From Microstegium vimineum (lineage: Eukaryota; Streptophyta; Magnoliopsida; Poales; Poaceae): a stretch of 64,000 nucleotides of DNA. Of the stretch, positions 45,855-58,073 are shown one piece after another. A model generated the notes under the pieces. The model saw nothing but the letters and a program-made list of their open reading frames with translations, made no database searches and was not told the origin of the DNA. Position 1 is the first letter of the stretch. The number at the start of each line of letters is the position of its first letter. The translations under genes and the position numbers were made by a program. The stretch covers positions 12,048,437 to 12,112,436 of the forward strand of contig CM039120.1 of assembly GCA_022036555.1 (NCBI GenBank), written 5' to 3'.

Positions 45855-47528
45855 TGTTGGTATTTCTTATGACTATTGGATAAATCCGCAAGCGCACAGA
45901 TTATACCGTTGTAGCACTTCACCAAGGAGTATTCCGAGGTATCGTAATTTATATTATCCCAAAGGAAAGCCTTGCTAGAAATGATAATTGGATAGAGATC
46001 CTAGAGAGCACCTTAACTTTAGTACCAACTAGTATAGGGGGGCAAATGATAAATGTGATAGGAAGGGGTTGATGAATGAAGAATCTACGGTAAAGGATAC
46101 TTAGAACGGACCTCAGAGACTAGCTAGGTGGGAGGACAACGAGAAGAGAACAGGGACTCCTATGTACTTCACTCTACTTCAATATACTTAGCTAATTAAC
46201 TAGTCTAGACACTATAGTTTGTCTCCTCAATACAAGTATGCTAGGCGAGGGGATAGATCAGTAGGAGGACAAAACTCCTACCGGACCGCGCCCTCTTCTT
46301 ACGGGGGCCTTACCTTTTAAGAACTTGCCTAAGAACACGTGGTGGAGTACAACGACTAGACAAGGCTGTCACCTCTTGCTAGCTACCACAAACAATCCGT
46401 GCAGCAAGCGATAACCAAGGATAAGATGATGTATAAGCACCACGCTTACACACAACTTACTACTTTGACTACGATCAAATAATCAAAGCACCCTATGACA
46501 GGCAATGATCGCATACGGGAAAGGTCACAAGGATCACAGACTATGGGTGTGAAGGCTATTAAAGGGCAAAAGCATATAGCAAGACTATATCTAGTATAGA
46601 AATGCTCAAAGTAAATACTAAGTAAAGTAAAGAGAAATATATATATTAATAAAGGTAAAGTCTTACAAAGAAGGAAAGATACAAGAGCTATACCAGACTT
46701 TCCAGAAGACAATTCCGGAAATCCCGAGCGCAGCTTGACTCAACTCTAACTCCCACTCTAGACTAACTCCTAGAACAATATAAGGAATAGAGCTTGTAGG
46801 CTTCTTCTTCATGATTAGAGAGGGGGTGTGACCCTCTATTTATAGCGGGAGGTGGAGTAGGGGCTACTCCGGCGCCACGTCAGCGATCCAGGGCCATCCA
46901 TTCTCCACCCTTGGATCCAACCGACCTTAGAACCGATCAAGGCATGGATGGTGGTGATCCAACACGTGGGGAGGAGCTATGGCGGTTGGGGGAGGCCAAA
47001 CTGACCTAGGGGGCATTTGGCCGAACCCCCTATGGTCAATGGGCCCTCCCTTGCCTCCTAGGATGAGGTCCCACCAGTCAGGGACTGAGTGGGGCCTGTT
47101 TGGTCCCAAAGGGCATTCGGTCGAATCCCCCCTTGGGGGTTCTGGCCCTCCTCTGCTCCCTGGTGTTGGTCCCACTCGTCATAGGTGTTGGTTGTTGGTT
47201 CTGAGTTGGTTGTCACGTTTATCTCCTTGGTGTGGGCCCATGGATCCATGTGCTTTGCTTGTGAGCCATTGAGAGGAAACACAGAGTGATCCAATGGATG
47301 GATTCCACTCTAGAGTGCCTCTCTTGGATCATGGCCAAGAGGAGAGAGCATGGTGGGCCCATATGGCTCTCCTTTGCTCCATTTGTTCATTCCTGCACTC
47401 AAACACTCATGGACATGTGGAACTAGTTATTTGATAAAGTATGCTCATGATGTGTTTGTTTATCCTTGATCCTTGGCTTGGTGGCACTATTTTAACTATG
47501 TAAAAGATGGTCATAATTTGTGCCAACA
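45855..47528. repeat. Solo LTR D (1,674 bp) inserted in element C
   Basis: It begins TGTTGGTATTTCTTATGAC and ends GTCATAATTTGTGCCAACA, so the inverted terminal words TGTTGG...CCAACA are long and near symmetric. It is flanked by perfect ACCAG. No pol or gag sequence lies between the ends, so the internal region was lost by LTR-LTR recombination. The family was not identified. Confidence 0.85.
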
Positions 47529-47533
47529 ACCAG
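47529..47533. repeat. Target-site duplication ACCAG (right of LTR D)
   Basis: Exact copy of 45850-45854. Confidence 0.9.
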
Positions 47534-47830
47534 CTGTCGGTGAAACAAGTGCTGCCTCAAGCTCTGCTGGTATCTGCGCACCAGTGGGAGACAGCTGCCC
47601 TGTGATGGCACTGAAAGACGCTGAGAGATCTCTGGCAGTAGCATCCGGCGTAGCAGACAACGGTGTGAAACCGGTAGTGAGAGGGGTGAACTGCTGAGTC
47701 GGGCCTAGAGTGTCCAACCACTGTGTGACCTGTGTCGCCGGGGACTGAAATGGGGAGGTCAATCCGGCACCCTGAAGTCCACTGGACTGTACGACGGGGG
47801 TGGGAGAGACAGACAGTCTGGCTGACACTG
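47534..47830 (-). pseudogene. Element C terminal ORF, 5' part
   Basis: The minus-strand frame is rich in Thr, Pro, Ser and Gln and reads towards 45854 in the same register once LTR D is excluded. Its upstream end is cut at 47830 by the LTR of element A. The open frame that seems to start at 47894 owes its first residues to that LTR. Confidence 0.55.
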
Positions 47831-48758
47831 TGTTGACACAAAAAGCGTCAGGATCTGCAAACACCTCGGGCTTATACCCAAATTTGATGTCCAAAGGTGT
47901 GCCAGTCGATTTGACCAGTTAATCGACAAGGACGATAACTAGAACAAGATCTGAACGAGACAACGACGATACGCCCAGATGTCAAAGCTCAAACTTGATC
48001 AGGATAACTAGAGTAGAGCTGAATGAGACGACAACGATGCGCCCGGATGTCAAGGCTCAGGTTGCTCAAACGCGGAACTTGCAAGGGTTGACGGAGATCG
48101 AGGAGATGCAACCCATCGAACTTGAAGAACTCGTAGGTAAATTAAAACTAATGCGATAAAAGGGTAAATTGCTGGAAAAGTAAATAAGAATAATAGATTT
48201 GTTTGATATATGATTGTATATTCTCACGACCCCTAGGTACATATTTATACTCCGGCAATAGGAGTTGTAGATAGACACGACTCGTACCTTTCCTAAACAA
48301 AACAAACTCCTATTTTTAAGGAAATAAACGACTCGTGCAAGAGTCGGACTCAAACTTCTATAATAATACTAGTATAATGACACCATTTTCCTTATCTATC
48401 TTTTCTTCGATGAAACTTTCCATCGGCATATTCTTCCCCATCCGCAATCTTCCTGCAACGCCATCGGCATCTTTATGCCGACGTCAGCTATCTTATCACC
48501 CTGCACCCATCGGCAGTATCTCCTTATCGGTAATACCCTCCAATTGGCAACTCTTCACTCCCACTGGTAACCTGTTTTTACCAATCAATTCTTATCGGCA
48601 AGAATTGTCCAGCTTCCATCGACAACAAACTTATCTCACTTGCAGCATTCACTCTCATCGGTAAATTCGACCGATGACCTTCCGATGTCGATAGAAAACG
48701 GCTACCGATCAATGCAAGTCTTAGCTCATTTGACACATGCCGAAAAACGGTGTCAACA
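47831..48758 (-). repeat. 3' LTR of gypsy element A (928 bp)
   Basis: Plus-strand ends are TGTTGACACAAAAAGCG and ACGGTGTCAACA. On the minus strand it therefore starts TGTTGACACCG, immediately after the polypurine tract (TTGGGGGGCATC; 48759-48770). The same LTR family recurs at 62584-63758. The right third is packed with CATCGGCA/TGCCGATG words. CACTG (47826-47830) would be the left target duplication; its partner is outside the window. Confidence 0.9.
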
Positions 48759-49175
48759 GATGCCCCCCAATTTCGGAGTGAAAAATATTTACGCGCCGAA
48801 ATTTTCTCTACTGTAATCTTTCCCTCTAAAATACCTACACGACCTCCTCGATTACCGCGCACAAAACCGCAAGTTACCAACAAAACCCCGCGACTGTAGC
48901 GCAAACAGTTGCAAACCCGATCATATCTCCTCGATCAACGCACAAATCCACTACCATACCCTTCCATATTCTTGCTCAGTGCAAAGACAATTCCAAAATA
49001 CCCCTGACCAGGCTTATAAAAGTTACCACCATCCAATCTGTCCTTCATCCCGAGCTCGCATTCACTTTTAGTCCTTCATTTCACCAGCGCTTTCGAAGAA
49101 CACTCCGGTGATCCTCAAGCAGCGACGTCTCCTTCCCTCATCAAAGCGCGAACCACAAAAATCCCCCCTGCTTCA
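48759..49175 (-). other. Element A polypurine tract and leader of the antisense gene
   Basis: The G-rich tract adjoining the LTR (minus strand) primes plus-strand DNA synthesis in LTR elements. The remaining 400 bases hold the presumed plus-strand promoter and leader of the mobile-domain gene (TATAAAAG at about 49014-49021 in GGCTTATAAAAGTTACC). Confidence 0.65.
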
Positions 49176-52100
49176 ATGGCGATCAACTTCAACGTTCCTG
49201 AGGTGATTCCTCCTTCCTTCGCTTTGCATCTCTCTATTTTCTTTTTCGCATTGTTCCATAATTTCCCTTTTGCTTTCCTTCCATTTTCTGAATCTAGGAA
49301 CTGCGCAACAAAATAGTGACCCCCCTCGATCAATCACATTTTCACTGCCTAGGCCCAATGGGGAATACCGATCCTACTGCGCTCATCAATGCAGAGACCA
49401 ATCGCATCCCTTTTAGATCTGAGTGTTTCAATCTAGGGTTGTGGAGGGATGCTTTCCGCTGATGGCCCAAACCCACCAAAGGTTGGAAGAATTGGTATCT
49501 CAGGATGACTAGAACACAACAAGTTTACTGGGCAGAGCGCAACCTGGACCAATGCATTAAGCTTTCTATTGCCGATATGGCGAAGAATGAGAACATGATG
49601 ATGACTGCTTCTTACTTTTGGTCCGACACAATGAACACATTCTTATTCAGACATGGACCAGCCACCCCCACTCTTGCCAATGTGCATATGCTTACCGGCC
49701 TCGACGTTTCTTCTGCCGATCCCTCCAACCTTTTCGGTAGGAAAGCTGAATATAAGGTGAGCACACGCAATATCGGCGGTTGGACTGGATACATTCGAGA
49801 GAACCAGAAGACTGGATCGGTAGGTCAGAGGGAGCACGCCATCTTCCTGAACATGTGGTTAGAAAAGTTTATCTTCTGTGGCAGAACAGTTGGACCTACT
49901 ACTATGTACCTTCCTGCAGCAGAGCTTCTGGCTGATGGAGCAAGACTTCCTCTTGGCCGATACCTCCTTGGTTCGGTATATCACCTCCTTCATCAGGTAT
50001 CCAGAAAGCTATTGCTAGGCGAGCCCATCGGCAACCTCGACGTTCCATGGTGGTTCATCAACATGTGGTTGAATGCACACATGCATAAAGCCCTCCAGTT
50101 CGACTTATTCAATCAACAATTTCCAAGGGACATATCGGAGGACTATGAATTTAATGACGATGAATCGGCAACCCGTTTCCCACTCAACTTTGGGGAGGCC
50201 ATCATCGTATTGCCAGGAACCAATGCCAATGAGGGTCAGTTCGACATATTCTTTCAAAGACTTTACTACGGGATTCTAGCTGTAGAACGGGTCTGGTGGC
50301 CTTATATTGATCAGGACAACCGATTTCCACTTTCCTTCAATCTTACCGATGGAAATATACCACAAAATGAGTTGATCATGAAGGCCACCATCATTCCTCG
50401 GGCCATCCCAGTTAACATTTTTGGGACCGGGAAGAATACTTCTCCAACTTATGAGTTTTACTATCCATCGGCAGCAGCAAAATAGTTGGCATTTGGTCAG
50501 TTGACGATCAAGTTCAGCTATGCCAACGTGATAAAACCAAGAGAGATCATCTCTAGTGCCATGGATTGGAACAGAATCGTCACTCTTCCTGCTCACGCCG
50601 ATGCATCAAACATTGATTTATCCTCTTGGGCACCAACATCCTTCATTACGGAGTCATACAAATCCTGGTGGCAAGAGTGGAAAAATCAACTATTCCCAAG
50701 TCGCCGCATTACTATCGGTATTTGATCGACGCCGATTACATCATTCCCGATGATGCAGTAAGTTCTTCATTCTAATGCATCTCTTATTATTTACTTCTAC
50801 TATCGGCATCTGACCCTCTTTTACTAACAGGTTGACGATTCAATCCCTCGAACGAGCAAGAGCGGCAAGCACTTCAATCTTCGAATGATGAACCCCATAT
50901 CAATCATCGGCAACAAGGCTCCTACATTGGCTGCTTTCATCCCTCAAAGGGTACCCAAGGTCACCCTCAAGCCTAGATCGACAAGAACTAGCACCACTAC
51001 TACTCCATCGGTTGCTGCCGCTGTCTTGGCGCAAGCTTTCGCAGCAAGTTCATATTTCATTTATACCAATTACAAACCCTCATCGGCAATGTTCACTTTA
51101 TTTAACTTGCACCAAAAATCCTTTGCAGGCAACGTGCTCATCGGCAGCTACTCCAAATATACAAGCTTCTCTGACTCAGGCTGCCGATGCCCCCCAAGCT
51201 TCACAGCAAAAACGCGCCGGCTCACCAACTGCTGCCCTGAAGAAGAAACGCTTGAGGCGAGCCACTCCATCCGTGCCATTAACTCCAGCTGCATCACCAA
51301 CTCTCGTTGATGCACCAATACCAGAACCAACATCGGCGTCCATTCCTGAGCAGCCATTGGACGAAACTCCCGATCAGGAAACGATACCATTACTGTAGGA
51401 ACCAGCTGCAACAATAGAGACAACATCGGCATCGGTACCAGCACCAATACCAACTGAAATCCACGACCAGGGGACAACATCATCGTCATAGGGGTTAGCC
51501 ACCACGGCAGAAGCAACACCGACAACAGCACCACAAGCACCAACCGTTCCTCCCACAGAGGCAAATTCATCGGCAACCGTTGCCGATCTTCAAGATGATG
51601 CCACGCAGCTGCCTTCCCGAGCCCAAGGCAAGAGATCCGCTTTAAGATGGTAAGTTGACTCACATTCTGTAACACAAACTTACGATCGGCAAGCTCTAAT
51701 CTTCTTCTTCTCCAGGCCCAAGATTCTCTGAATAGTTTGTTTTCCTTCGCCGTCAATCTCCCCGATGAAGACAAAGATGAAGAAAGCTCTGCTCCAGCTC
51801 TATCGGCAGATATCAAACTTAAGCTCGAAGCACTACTATCTTTACTGCAACAAGATACGTCCCATCTCGTTCAGGACTCCACTGCAGCAAAGACAACTTT
51901 CAAAGACATTCAAGGCCATCTATCCGCTGATATCGAAGAAACACTTTTCCAGGCAGCATTCCTTGAGAGTAAGCAACTCCAGTATCAAAGGCTCTCTCGC
52001 TGTATTACCGATAGGACTGTTCAGTCAGAACTCGAAGAGAAAATGCTTCAATTCAAGCAATCTGCCGATGAAAAGCACAAGAACATAGGTCACTTAGAAG

Positions 52101-52396
52101 CTTCTGGTACTGAGCTTGATCAAGACATTGCCCATCTATCGGCAAGGAAAGAAAAGCTATTAGCAGAGCTAAAACAAGTTGACGAGGCCTTGATTTCAGC
52201 CAATCAACAAAAGACCGAACTTCCAAATGCTAACCAAACTTTACAACAAGAAAGAGATGCCGACGCACGTCAAGCCCTCCGGATGAAGAAAAAGATCAAG
52301 CCAATAGAAGGATCTGCCGATGACGATGCCCAGGAGATGGAAGAAATAGAGCAAATTCGCCTGCGTGCGATATCAGCTATTCAATCCTTGTTGTAA
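49176..52396 (+). pseudogene. Plant-mobile-domain plus coiled-coil protein encoded antisense inside retrotransposon A (multi-exon, with stops)
   Basis: Proposed exons are 49176-49202, 49298-50757, 50831 to about 51047, about 51129-51649 and 51716-52396, with GT-AG borders. Exon 2 carries the plant mobile domain pattern: a WSDTMNTFLFRHGPATPTL strand, then LTGLDVS and a later LPLGRYLLGSVYHLL helix. Exon 4 has a basic KKKRLRR cluster and a Pro/Thr-rich linker. Exon 5 is a roughly 200-residue coiled coil (LSARKEKLLAELKQVDEAL). In-frame stops lie at 49460-49462, 50483-50485 and in exon 4 (TAG in TTACTGTAGGAACC and in TCATAGGGG), and a base seems missing near 50699 (TTCCCAAG). The exon 3/4 phase is unresolved. 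Antisense ORFs between pol and 3' LTR are known in the Tat lineage. Its biochemical role is unknown. Confidence 0.75.
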
Positions 52397-52564
52397 TTTG
52401 TCACAATCCATTGTATCGGCAAGTGTAATACTGATACTTGATTTTGCTTGTAATATAATGCAAGTACGCTTTTTACCGATGTCTTATATAAGTTTTTCTT
52501 TCATCGGCATTCAAACAAGTATTCTATGCATCTACCCAAATACTAGGGTAATATTTCTTCAAGT

Positions 52565-53290
52565 ATTTACCGTTGATTGCTCTGGGAAACGCAACCCCTT
52601 CGAGGGTTTCCAAAATATATGAATTACCAAGAACAGACTGATTTATCCGAAACTGACCCTCCCAATTAGGAGACCATTTCCAAACTTAGAACTCTTAGTC
52701 CCAATCGGTAAAATCAATTTCCATACGAGATCACCATCGACAAATTCCTTCACCTTTACTTTCTTGTCATACCACCTGGCGACGCTCTTCTTGTTTTCTT
52801 CAATGCTGATCAGAGCCCTTAACCGATGACTCGCTAGATCTTCTAACTCATCCTTCATAAGAGTACCATAATCATCGGTTGTCAATTGGTCCTGAGAAGA
52901 TAATCGCCTAGAGCAAGTTTTAATCTCCCAAGGCAAGACAACATCATGCCCATAGACCAATTGATATGGCTAAACCTTAGTTGCACCATGATAAGCCATC
53001 CGATATGACCACAAAGCTTCATTCAACACTATATGCCACCTCCTAGGGTTTTCTTCAATCTTGCGCTTGATAAGCTTGATAACTCCCTTATTAGCTGCCT
53101 CGGCCTGACCATTAGCTTGAGCATAATAAGGAGAAGAGTTTAAAACTTTGAACCCCATACCGATCGCAAAATCCTCAAACTCTCCCGATGTAAACATGGT
53201 TCCTTGATCAGTCATAATAGTTTGAGGAATACCAAATCGGTAAATGATATGCTCTTTTACAAAATTTATCATATTCGCCGACGTAACCAT
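52565..53290 (-). pseudogene. Element A pol: integrase core and C-terminus
   Basis: The minus-strand frames 52970-53290 and 52643-52960 hold the second half of the integrase: FGIPQTIMTDQGTMFTSGEF with a core Asp, then PYYAQANGQAEAANKG with the core Glu. The C-terminal segment follows (ARWYDKKVKVKEFVDGDLVW). A stop or shift separates the two near 52965, and a base appears missing in an A run near 52679, after which the sense continues to about 52565. The N-terminal half of the same integrase ends at 2059; one ACCAT shared at both breaks accounts for the split by element B. Confidence 0.85.
53286..53290. repeat. Target-site duplication ACCAT (left flank of element B)
   Basis: Directly precedes the TGTGGCAGAACC LTR start. 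The partner copy is at 2059-2063, 51 kb away in this scaffold. Confidence 0.85.
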
Positions 53291-56200
53291 TGTGGCAGAA
53301 CCGTCCAAATTATAAGAGATCAAGAACTAAAGTAGCTGATTTAACTCCCACTTAAAGCACTTGAGCCCATATAATCCTGGTAGTCCGGAAATCTCGAAGG
53401 ATTTCTAACAATCGTATATCCAACCAAGATCGCGCAAACTCAGGTATACACATTCGAACGAGCCACAATTAAACGAAAATACTTGAAGTACGGATAAAGT
53501 TATTACAACACTGTGTCCCAAATAAAAGTAGTACTTACGCCACAACACCTGTGGCCAAATAGAACATTGTTTGAAATTGAACCCAAAGTTTTACTCCACA
53601 CTAAGATCATTAGAGGTAGGGGTGCTCACGAGGTCATGTCCGACAACAGCAAAAGATGAGCTCGTAGAGGACCTTGCCCAAGGCCTACTCCTCTTCTTCT
53701 TCGACAGGATAGAGACAGTGCTTACAATAGCCAAAGTAGACTTGGCCATCTGCAACAAACGGGATAAACCCTGAGTACGGGAATGTACTCAGCTAGACTT
53801 ACCCGTCTAACTGAAAAATAAAGACTCCAAAGATATGCAAGGCTATTCTTGTGGATCTAGGTAAACTTGCTTTTGCGGAAAAGCGAACAAGATGAAACTA
53901 AAGATTAGAGAACAACCATTTTTTCCCACCCTATTATTATCTCTAGGTTTGCACCTGTACTAGAGCACTCACTTGAACTACTCAAACAATATAATAACAT
54001 ATATCCAATTCCTTTATCAATATTTTAGTAGAACCATTACGATGTCACATGGAGTTGTACCGTGGTGAAGCTCAGCATAATCCCCCATATCCGGTGGGGG
54101 GTGGCAATTCGAATCGATATACAACCAGCTGGCAAGATTACCTTTAACACACGCCCACACTTTCCCCATCGGGTCCATGCATTGGGTTACCGCTCAACAA
54201 AGTCCAGGTAGTATCGTCACGGGCTCGCATTGGTCCACCCAATTATAGAAATCAGTTGGCCACCACGGGGCAGATCGTATCTACAAACTAGAGGGTGCTC
54301 ACAGCAGATTGAGCGCCAGCCCGAACAATGTTTACTCGGTTTCGGGGTCGTTACTCACAACGGCCCCTATGTGAAAGGGCGCATTCAAAGATGTAAGAGG
54401 GCCACCATCGTATAAAAACCTATACGATCCAACGGATGGACTGCCCCCAAGTCTAAACCACTTAGTGCCTCTTCCTTCCAGTTGACCGCATTTCATTACT
54501 ACCATTGGTTCTTTCCACGATAGCAAATATAGCCAACCGTGATAGTATTACCCCCATGGGATAACACGAGACATAAATATAAAAGTAACCATTTATTCTA
54601 AGGAGGCTAAGCGGTTGCTTTTACTTTTATTAACAGGGTAACAAGGTAGGTAAAACAATAATCAAGGAAGGTACTCGGGGAGGTTAGTGTCGAGCTCGTG
54701 GTACTCCTCGTTTAGCTCCTGCACCTCCTGGACTTCTGTCTCTGGGGTTGGCTCCTGGTGTTCCTCCACTGATCCTAAATGATTGCAATGCATATATAAG
54801 TAACTTGATGGTGCAGGGATGATGCTTGAACAAGATTTAGCACACTAAAAGTGACTCTAAGTATTTAACCAATGAATTACCACAAAGCCACTTTACACAG
54901 CAAGCCTATTATAAACTGCTCTGAAAAATCTACAAAACATACAGAGGGTAGATCATGTCTGCTGGATGCTACTGCAGGAAACTCACTCATAGCAAAGCTA
55001 CCAGCTAGCAGATACAAAAAGATGAAATTAAATGCAGAAAAAGGACTTAGAACTAGAGCTACTAGCTAACAGGGTGAAACATGCTATAACTTATTTTTAG
55101 CAGAATCTATCCTTAGAAACATATTTATCAAGAAAGTTCCATGATCAACACTACCAGATTATTTTCTATATGAAGTTTCCAAGAAAACCCTAGAAAATGA
55201 CACTTGAACTACAAGTATCTTTTCTGCCCTACAACATACCACATATTATATTTTTCTTAGACAGGGCATGACCTACAGATACTCCACAAAAAGTTTCATG
55301 ATTTATACATGCACATATTTACCACAAGAATTAATCTAAGAAAACAGCAGAAACACATTTTAATAGATGATAAATAAAACTTACACAGAAACATGGTATG
55401 TTATATTTTTCCTAGCTTCTACATAGGATAACAGAGCTAACATAAAAACCTTACATTTTTATTTGGCCATTTTAAGCAGGAACACAATTAACTTTGATAT
55501 ATGCGGAAAACAACTAATTAAACATTAGTACTGAAGACATTCTCCAAAAATCATTTTTATACTTTTAACAGAAAGATCATAATTTATAGAGTCTAACAAA
55601 ATTGATCTCACCATTTTAGGATTTACCAAACTCTAGATATAAATTAAACAAGCATTAACATATAACTGAAAATAGGAAAAAAGGAATTTCATTTCGGAAT
55701 CCGGCCCGTGGGGGAACAGTACTGGGCCTGGCCCAATACACGCGGGCGGGAGAGAGTTGACAAGCGGGGCCCGTGGTCAACTCTGGCCCACCTGCCAGTG
55801 AGCAGGGAGCAGAGGACGGTGCTGACCGGCGCGTTCTCGCCGGCGGTGAGGTCTCCGGCGGTGGGGTTGGGTGTGCTAGGCTCGGGGTGACGACGCGCAT
55901 CCACTGGTGGGGTTGGTTGAACCGGCGCGACCGTGAAAGTGGCCGGCGGCGTGTGGTGGCGGTGCAGCACGGCGGTGCGACGCGGCGAGGTGATCACCGG
56001 CGATGCGAGGCTCGGCACTGGGTTGCGTGAGCATCGCGGTGATGTGGTGAGTGCGGTGCAAGGGTTGGTTGAGCCGGAGGGGCTCTGTGGAACCCTGGCC
56101 ACGTGCGAGCTCCGCGGCGGCGGCAATGGCGCACGGCCAACGGCGCTGTGTCGATTCAGGGCGAACTAGAGCTAGGGGAAAGGTGTTCTCACCTCTGCTA

Positions 56201-57717
56201 GCTCCGGTGAAGCTCCCACGAAGATGGAGGCGTCGGGGGCGAGACGGTGAGGGGTGAACACCATTTGGTCGGTGCGGTGGCGACTCTGGGCCGAGGAACG
56301 GCGGAGGCGTTCCGGCGACTAGAGTGCTCGGCTGGTGAAAGCGAGGCGAGCAGGGCGTGTGCCAGTCCAAGGTGAACTGCCGTGCGAGGTGGATCGAGCA
56401 GAGGAGCTCGGGTGGTGGTGGATTTGAAAAGGGGGCGCTTGCGGTGTTCGGAGCTCTCGGCGCGGCGATGGCAGAGAAATGCGAGCGAGAGAGCGAGTGC
56501 GGATGATCGATTTCGTGTGGGAGAGAGGTAGGAGGTGTAGGCGTGACTACTGACGCGGTTATGACCAACCGGCGCGGCCAGAGGGGGCCGTGACGCGATG
56601 GCGCGGCGGTGGCAGCGGCGTTGGCGTGTCTGTGCGCGCGAGAGCAGGGGCGGCAGCGCGCGGGACAGAGCGCGGCTTGGTCCTAGCGCCGTTTAGCGCG
56701 GTTCCGCATTCGATCGCGAGTGCGACGAGATGAGGCGTTGATCGGACGCGGCAGTGCGGCGGCAGTGCGACGGTGAGGGCAGACGTGGTGCAGCGCGCAG
56801 GGCAGAGCACGACAGCTGCGTCAGCGGCGGCAGCGCGGTGCAGGCTCGATCCTAGCGCCGTTAGCGCGGGCGTGAGTGCAGACGCGACTGAGACGAGGCG
56901 TGGAGCTGGCCGGCGGCAGGCGCAGCGGCGGCGTCAATGCGACGCGACGGCACGACGCAGGGCGGCAGCGCTGACGGCGCGGCGCGACAGTGCTGACGGT
57001 GCAGGGCCGCAGGGCGGGGCGTAGAGCAACAGCGGCGGCGTGGCATGTTCGACATCCGCGGTCAGACATCGACGGCCACGCAGCAGACGACGCCGACGTA
57101 CGGCTCAGCCGTGGTTGGGCGGGTGCGCGCGGGCGTGCGGCGTGCATGCGGGCACGTGCGCTGTGCGACGCGCGGGTGAGCGCGTGGGAGCGCGCGTGCG
57201 CGGGCTGAGTGGGCCGAAAGCGCGGCGCCGACCCGTTTCAGTTCCGATTTCCTTTTTCCATTTTCTTTTATTTGTTTCAAACTGAATTTGCTTCAAAACA
57301 GTTTCAAAAACTCCAAACCAAGTTTTGACACTTAAACCAAAGTTGTTCAGAATATTATTCTCTACCTTTTTCATGTAGGTCATAGATTCTGAAAACCATT
57401 AGTTCAAGGGTTGAAGATTAAAAACTTATTGAGGCTAATTAAGAAAAGAATTACTTTATTTCTTTAGCAGATAAACTAACTTTTAAAATTAAGCAGGGTA
57501 ATTAAACATAAAGCAACCATACTTTACTCTAAGCATAGCAAGGTTTAGCTAAACAGGTTGATCACAAGGTTGAGCACAAAACACCTATATAATTCTAGTT
57601 TCAAAACATTATAAACACACACATGAAATGATAGCATATGCAAACATGAATGCAATGAAATGTTTGTGCTTAGTGGTTAATGATGATCCTAATGCAAGCT
57701 TGACACAGGGTGTCACA
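53291..57717 (-). repeat. 3' LTR of chromovirus element B (4,427 bp)
   Basis: Plus-strand ends are TGTGGCAGAACC and GGGTGTCACA. Minus-strand reading starts TGTGACACCC directly after the polypurine tract AAGGGGGGAAGGGC (57718-57731), so this is the 3' LTR. Positions 55694-57717 match 1-2058. It contains a CpG-rich block (55700-57240). The great length suits the Tekay/Del group of chromoviruses. No host gene is inside it. Confidence 0.88.
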
Positions 57718-57758
57718 GCCCTTCCCCCCTTAAAGAAATCTCGTCCCGAGATTTGAGT
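57718..57758 (-). promoter_or_regulatory. Polypurine tract and perfect hairpin of element B
   Basis: The G/A-rich tract on the minus strand adjoins the LTR. Next to it, 57736-57754 is a perfect inverted repeat, AAATCTCG and CGAGATTT around a 3-base loop. Confidence 0.75.
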
Positions 57759-58073
57759 TTAGTACCATTTATTATAAAAGGCGGGGTAGTTTGCGATTAT
57801 GTAGGCCTCGGTCTCCCAGGTTGCATCATTGGGACCATGATGACTCCAAAGAAGTTTGAAAGTCTTCACTTCTCGATTCCTGGTGACTCTTGTCTTTGTA
57901 TCCAAGATCTTTTCTTGTTCCTCATAGTATTCCAAGTCTGATCTGATTGCGATGTCAGAACTCGGAACAGACTCTTCCTCTGGAACTCGAAGACACTTCT
58001 TAAACTGGAAAGATGGCACTCATCTCTGGGGGTAACTGTACTTGGTAAGCCACCTTGCCTTTCCTGGCGATGA
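57759..58073 (-). pseudogene. Element B pol C-terminus with chromodomain
   Basis: The minus-strand frame ends in a chromodomain: EKILDTKTRVTRNREVKTF, then LLWSHHGPNDATWETE, with the stop at 57759. The aromatic residue and the ATWE motif are conserved. Chromodomain-bearing integrases direct chromoviruses to heterochromatin. The N-terminal junction at 58073 is the insertion point of solo LTR F, beyond which pol resumes at 61028. Confidence 0.85.
58069..58073. repeat. Target-site duplication GATGA (left of LTR F)
   Basis: Exact copy at 61028-61032, outside the TG and CA ends of the intervening LTR. Confidence 0.92.
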
